A DNA stretch of 5,688 bases from Sporomusa sp. (GTDB lineage: Bacteria; Bacillota_C; Negativicutes; Sporomusales; Sporomusaceae): the NCBI GenBank assembly GCA_029256645.1, contig JAQSXM010000359.1:1-5688 (forward strand). The letters run 5' to 3'. The translations under genes were made by a program, and so were the position numbers. Positions 4,102 to 5,688 of this stretch are shown here, piece after piece. How positions within the stretch are numbered: position 1 is the first letter of the stretch; each line of letters starts with the position of its first letter. The notes beneath the pieces are model-generated. The model had not been told where the DNA came from, ran no database searches, and saw only the letters and a program-made list of their open reading frames with translations.

Positions 4102-5352
4102 TCAGGATTGCTCTATTGACCAGCTCATTTCCCCGATTTGATTGATCAGTGCCCCTAAGCTCACCCCATCACTAAATAGATCAGCCACAACACAGCCATC
4201 AATCTTGCGATTATCAACCATTCCCCGCATAATCTTTTCAATATCCTGTACCGTGAGCGGCCCCCGGTAAGGACGATTCTCGCTTAATGCAACAAAAACA
4301 TCGGCAACACTGACCATCCTGGAGCCTAACCGCAATGAATCCCCCGGCACACGAAAGGGATAACCTGAACCATCCAGAGTTTCATGGTGAAAAGCCGCCC
4401 ATTCGGCAACTGTAGAAAAGCCGTCGATTTGTTCAAGTATCCGGTATGTATAGTAGGGGTGCTGCTTGATAATTGAGAACTCTCTCTCGGTAAGCTTCCC
4501 GGACTTTTCCAGTACATCATTAGGGATCGATAGTTTGCCTAAATCATGGAATAAACCCGCAATTTTCATCAACTTTACTTCTTCCAGGCTATAGCCTTTA
4601 GCTTTTGCCAGGAAAGCCGATACCATGGCAACACTCCGGGAATGCATGCCTGTAAAGCGGCTAGTCCGGTCAATGATAGTCGCAAAAATTTCACCAATAT
4701 TGACAATATCATCAATATTAAACACCATGCGGCCATATGCATCAATCTGTCTAAAGAAATTCTGATAATAGTGGGGATTGGTTAAATCAAGCCAAAAACT
4801 CTCCTGGCGGGCAAATTCATGCAATGCTTTGACCAAATTGGGATCAAAGTAGCTGCCACTTAGGTCTCTAATTGCGGATAGAATATCAGGACGCTGCTCA
4901 AATATGTAGACTTTATCCCGCAGCAGTATTTCTAAACGGTCTGCTAGGTTTATTATCCGGCTGGTTATCGGAATATCCTTGCCAGCAAGTCCGTACGGAT
5001 TAGAACCATCCCAATTATCATGATGGTGCCGGATGCTCTCCGCCAGCATACTAAACTGTGGTGAATCTTTTAGTAACTGGTAGCCGGCTTCTGCGTGCTG
5101 ATGAATATCATCGCCAACCTTAAAGGTATGCAGTTTCTTTTTCTCCGACCAGTTGGAAGCAGCACCAATATCATGTAATAATGAGGCATATACAAGTATC
5201 TGTCGCTGCGAATCATCTAACTTAATCTGTTCGGCAATCCGGTTGGCGATAAGCGCCGTCCGCCAATGGTGCCGGGACAAACCATCTGTTGACAACTCCA
5301 ACGCAATGGATAAGGCACTCACTAGATTACTAGGGTGGATATTAAATAACAT
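4102..5352 (-). CDS. Tandem HD / HD-GYP protein, probable c-di-GMP phosphodiesterase
   Basis: HD-GYP enzymes hydrolyse cyclic di-GMP with a di- or tri-metal centre. This 416-residue cytosolic protein has two HD modules and no membrane or receiver domain. The first (about 5-190) has H28/H29, the HD pair H60-D61, H109-H111 and D115, but its GYP region reads DGSNPYGL, so it is degenerate. The second (about 215-400) is canonical: H237, H269-D270-LGK, H298, H322-H323-E324, D327-G-S-G-Y331-P332 and D351. This half should carry phosphodiesterase activity; the first may be a sensor, a second hydrolase or structural. The ATG at 5352 follows GGGAGCGGAG. An intrinsic terminator lies only 20 nt upstream, leaving no room for a promoter of its own. 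The tRNA-like locus and its terminator follow the stop codon. Confidence 0.93.
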   Translation of the reverse strand: MLFNIHPSNLVSALSIALELSTDGLSRHHWRTALIANRIAEQIKLDDSQRQILVYASLLHDIGAASNWSEKKKLHTFKVGDDIHQHAEAGYQLLKDSPQFSMLAESIRHHHDNWDGSNPYGLAGKDIPITSRIINLADRLEILLRDKVYIFEQRPDILSAIRDLSGSYFDPNLVKALHEFARQESFWLDLTNPHYYQNFFRQIDAYGRMVFNIDDIVNIGEIFATIIDRTSRFTGMHSRSVAMVSAFLAKAKGYSLEEVKLMKIAGLFHDLGKLSIPNDVLEKSGKLTEREFSIIKQHPYYTYRILEQIDGFSTVAEWAAFHHETLDGSGYPFRVPGDSLRLGSRMVSVADVFVALSENRPYRGPLTVQDIEKIMRGMVDNRKIDGCVVADLFSDGVSLGALINQIGEMSWSIEQS

Positions 5353-5372
5353 ATGCTCCGCTCCCTATATAT

Positions 5373-5414
5373 AAAAAACTACCTCGGCAATAAACTCCCC
5401 TAACATTGCCGAGG
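5373..5414 (-). terminator. Intrinsic terminator between the NrdD-like and HD-GYP genes
   Basis: On the minus strand CCTCGGCAAT (5414-5405) pairs perfectly with ATTGCCGAGG (5391-5382) around a 13-nt loop, followed by TAG and six T (5378-5373). It ends transcripts of the gene stopping at 5457. Because it is so close to the HD-GYP start, read-through or attenuation may set HD-GYP expression. Confidence 0.82.
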
Positions 5415-5456
5415 AATAACAGCTCTGGACTCATTTATATTTATACTCATCTGCCT

Positions 5457-5688
5457 TTAGATATGTGCTCGGCGATCAGACAACTCGGCCTGCTTAGCAG
5501 AGTTAAACCGGTCTTCTGTACTGAGATAACCGGTAATCCGGCGCACCCGCTTAATGGGTGAACGCTCGACCGCTTTGACAACAATCTCCTCACCCTCTAC
5601 TTTTAATTGTACCTCTGCCAGCTCTTTACCCTTCCGGTTCCATAACTGGATTTCTTCCTCAAGAATAGACCGAATTTCTTCTTCAGTA
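5457..5688 (-). CDS. NrdD-tail-like protein (anaerobic ribonucleotide reductase-related), 5' end beyond window
   Basis: The last 76 residues are visible. RRITGYLSTEDRFNSAKQAELSDR (49-72) closely resembles the C-terminal glycyl-radical region of anaerobic ribonucleoside-triphosphate reductase, where R-x-x-G-Y carries the radical glycine (here G53). The upstream part, EEEIRSILEEEIQLWNRKGKELAEVQLKVEGEEIVVKAVERSP, is a charged helix followed by beta-like strands. It has no cysteine, although full-length NrdD carries a four-cysteine zinc site within about 40 residues before the radical glycine. This looks more like a short stand-alone protein with an NrdD-type tail than the end of a class III reductase. 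The start is not visible. Family resemblance is fairly firm, function uncertain. Confidence 0.6.
   Translation of the reverse strand, partial: TEEEIRSILEEEIQLWNRKGKELAEVQLKVEGEEIVVKAVERSPIKRVRRITGYLSTEDRFNSAKQAELSDRRAHI

Noticed and set aside
4326..5374. Short ORFs inside the HD-GYP gene on both strands
   Set aside because: The HD-GYP frame has unmistakable catalytic motifs over its full length; these are other-frame shadows.
5353..5456. c-di-GMP riboswitch upstream of the HD-GYP gene
   Set aside because: I looked because of the gene's function. The gap holds only a simple terminator hairpin and lacks the conserved GEMM-type core.
1..5688. CRISPR array, insertion sequence or transposase
   Set aside because: No regularly spaced repeats, no terminal inverted repeats with a transposase frame, and no cas-like genes were seen.

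Overview
The window looks like chromosomal DNA of a low-to-moderate GC, probably anaerobic Bacillota. The likeliest group is a spore-forming Negativicute of the Sporomusa/Pelosinus type. That placement is an inference from the bacterial F-type ATP synthase gene order, strong AGGAGG-type ribosome sites, an ASCH-domain small protein and an NrdD-tail-like gene; it was not tested by any search.

Layout. Bases 1-1833 (minus strand) hold the promoter-proximal part of an F1Fo ATP synthase operon in the order atpI, atpB (subunit a), atpE (subunit c), atpF (subunit b, cut by the window edge). The Fo genes are tightly packed, but a strong hairpin lies between atpE and atpF. Bases 1834-2042 are a divergent control region with several TGAC/GTCA dyads, including a perfect 20-bp palindrome. 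To its right an XRE-family regulator (2043-2411, plus) runs away from the atp operon and converges on a 62-residue CxxC protein (2408-2596, minus). One perfect 15-bp hairpin covers both stop codons and probably terminates both genes. An ASCH-domain protein (2896-3243) and a 47-residue basic peptide (3366-3509) follow on the plus strand, ending in a strong intrinsic terminator (3580-3618).

Bases 3619-3958 contain no convincing gene, only small ORF fragments, a hairpin and short repeats. Next to them (3959-4085, minus) is an odd RNA locus. The 3' two-thirds of a tRNA-Thr(CGU)-like sequence, with encoded CCA, is well preserved; its 5' part is degenerate and contains a near-consensus promoter (TTGACA, 17 bp, TAAAAT). 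An intrinsic terminator follows. It could be an attachment-site or pseudo-tRNA relic, or a small RNA of about 90 nt derived from a tRNA.

Bases 4102-5352 (minus) encode a tandem HD / HD-GYP protein, a probable cyclic-di-GMP phosphodiesterase. Upstream of it are an intrinsic terminator (5373-5414) and the end of a short NrdD-tail-like gene (5457 to the edge).

How the parts fit: the XRE regulator is a natural candidate to control itself and perhaps the ATP synthase operon through the shared dyads. The HD-GYP protein would link the region to second-messenger turnover. The strongest leads for something unusual are the tRNA-derived RNA locus, the Asp/Glu pair in the subunit c ion site and the dyad cluster.
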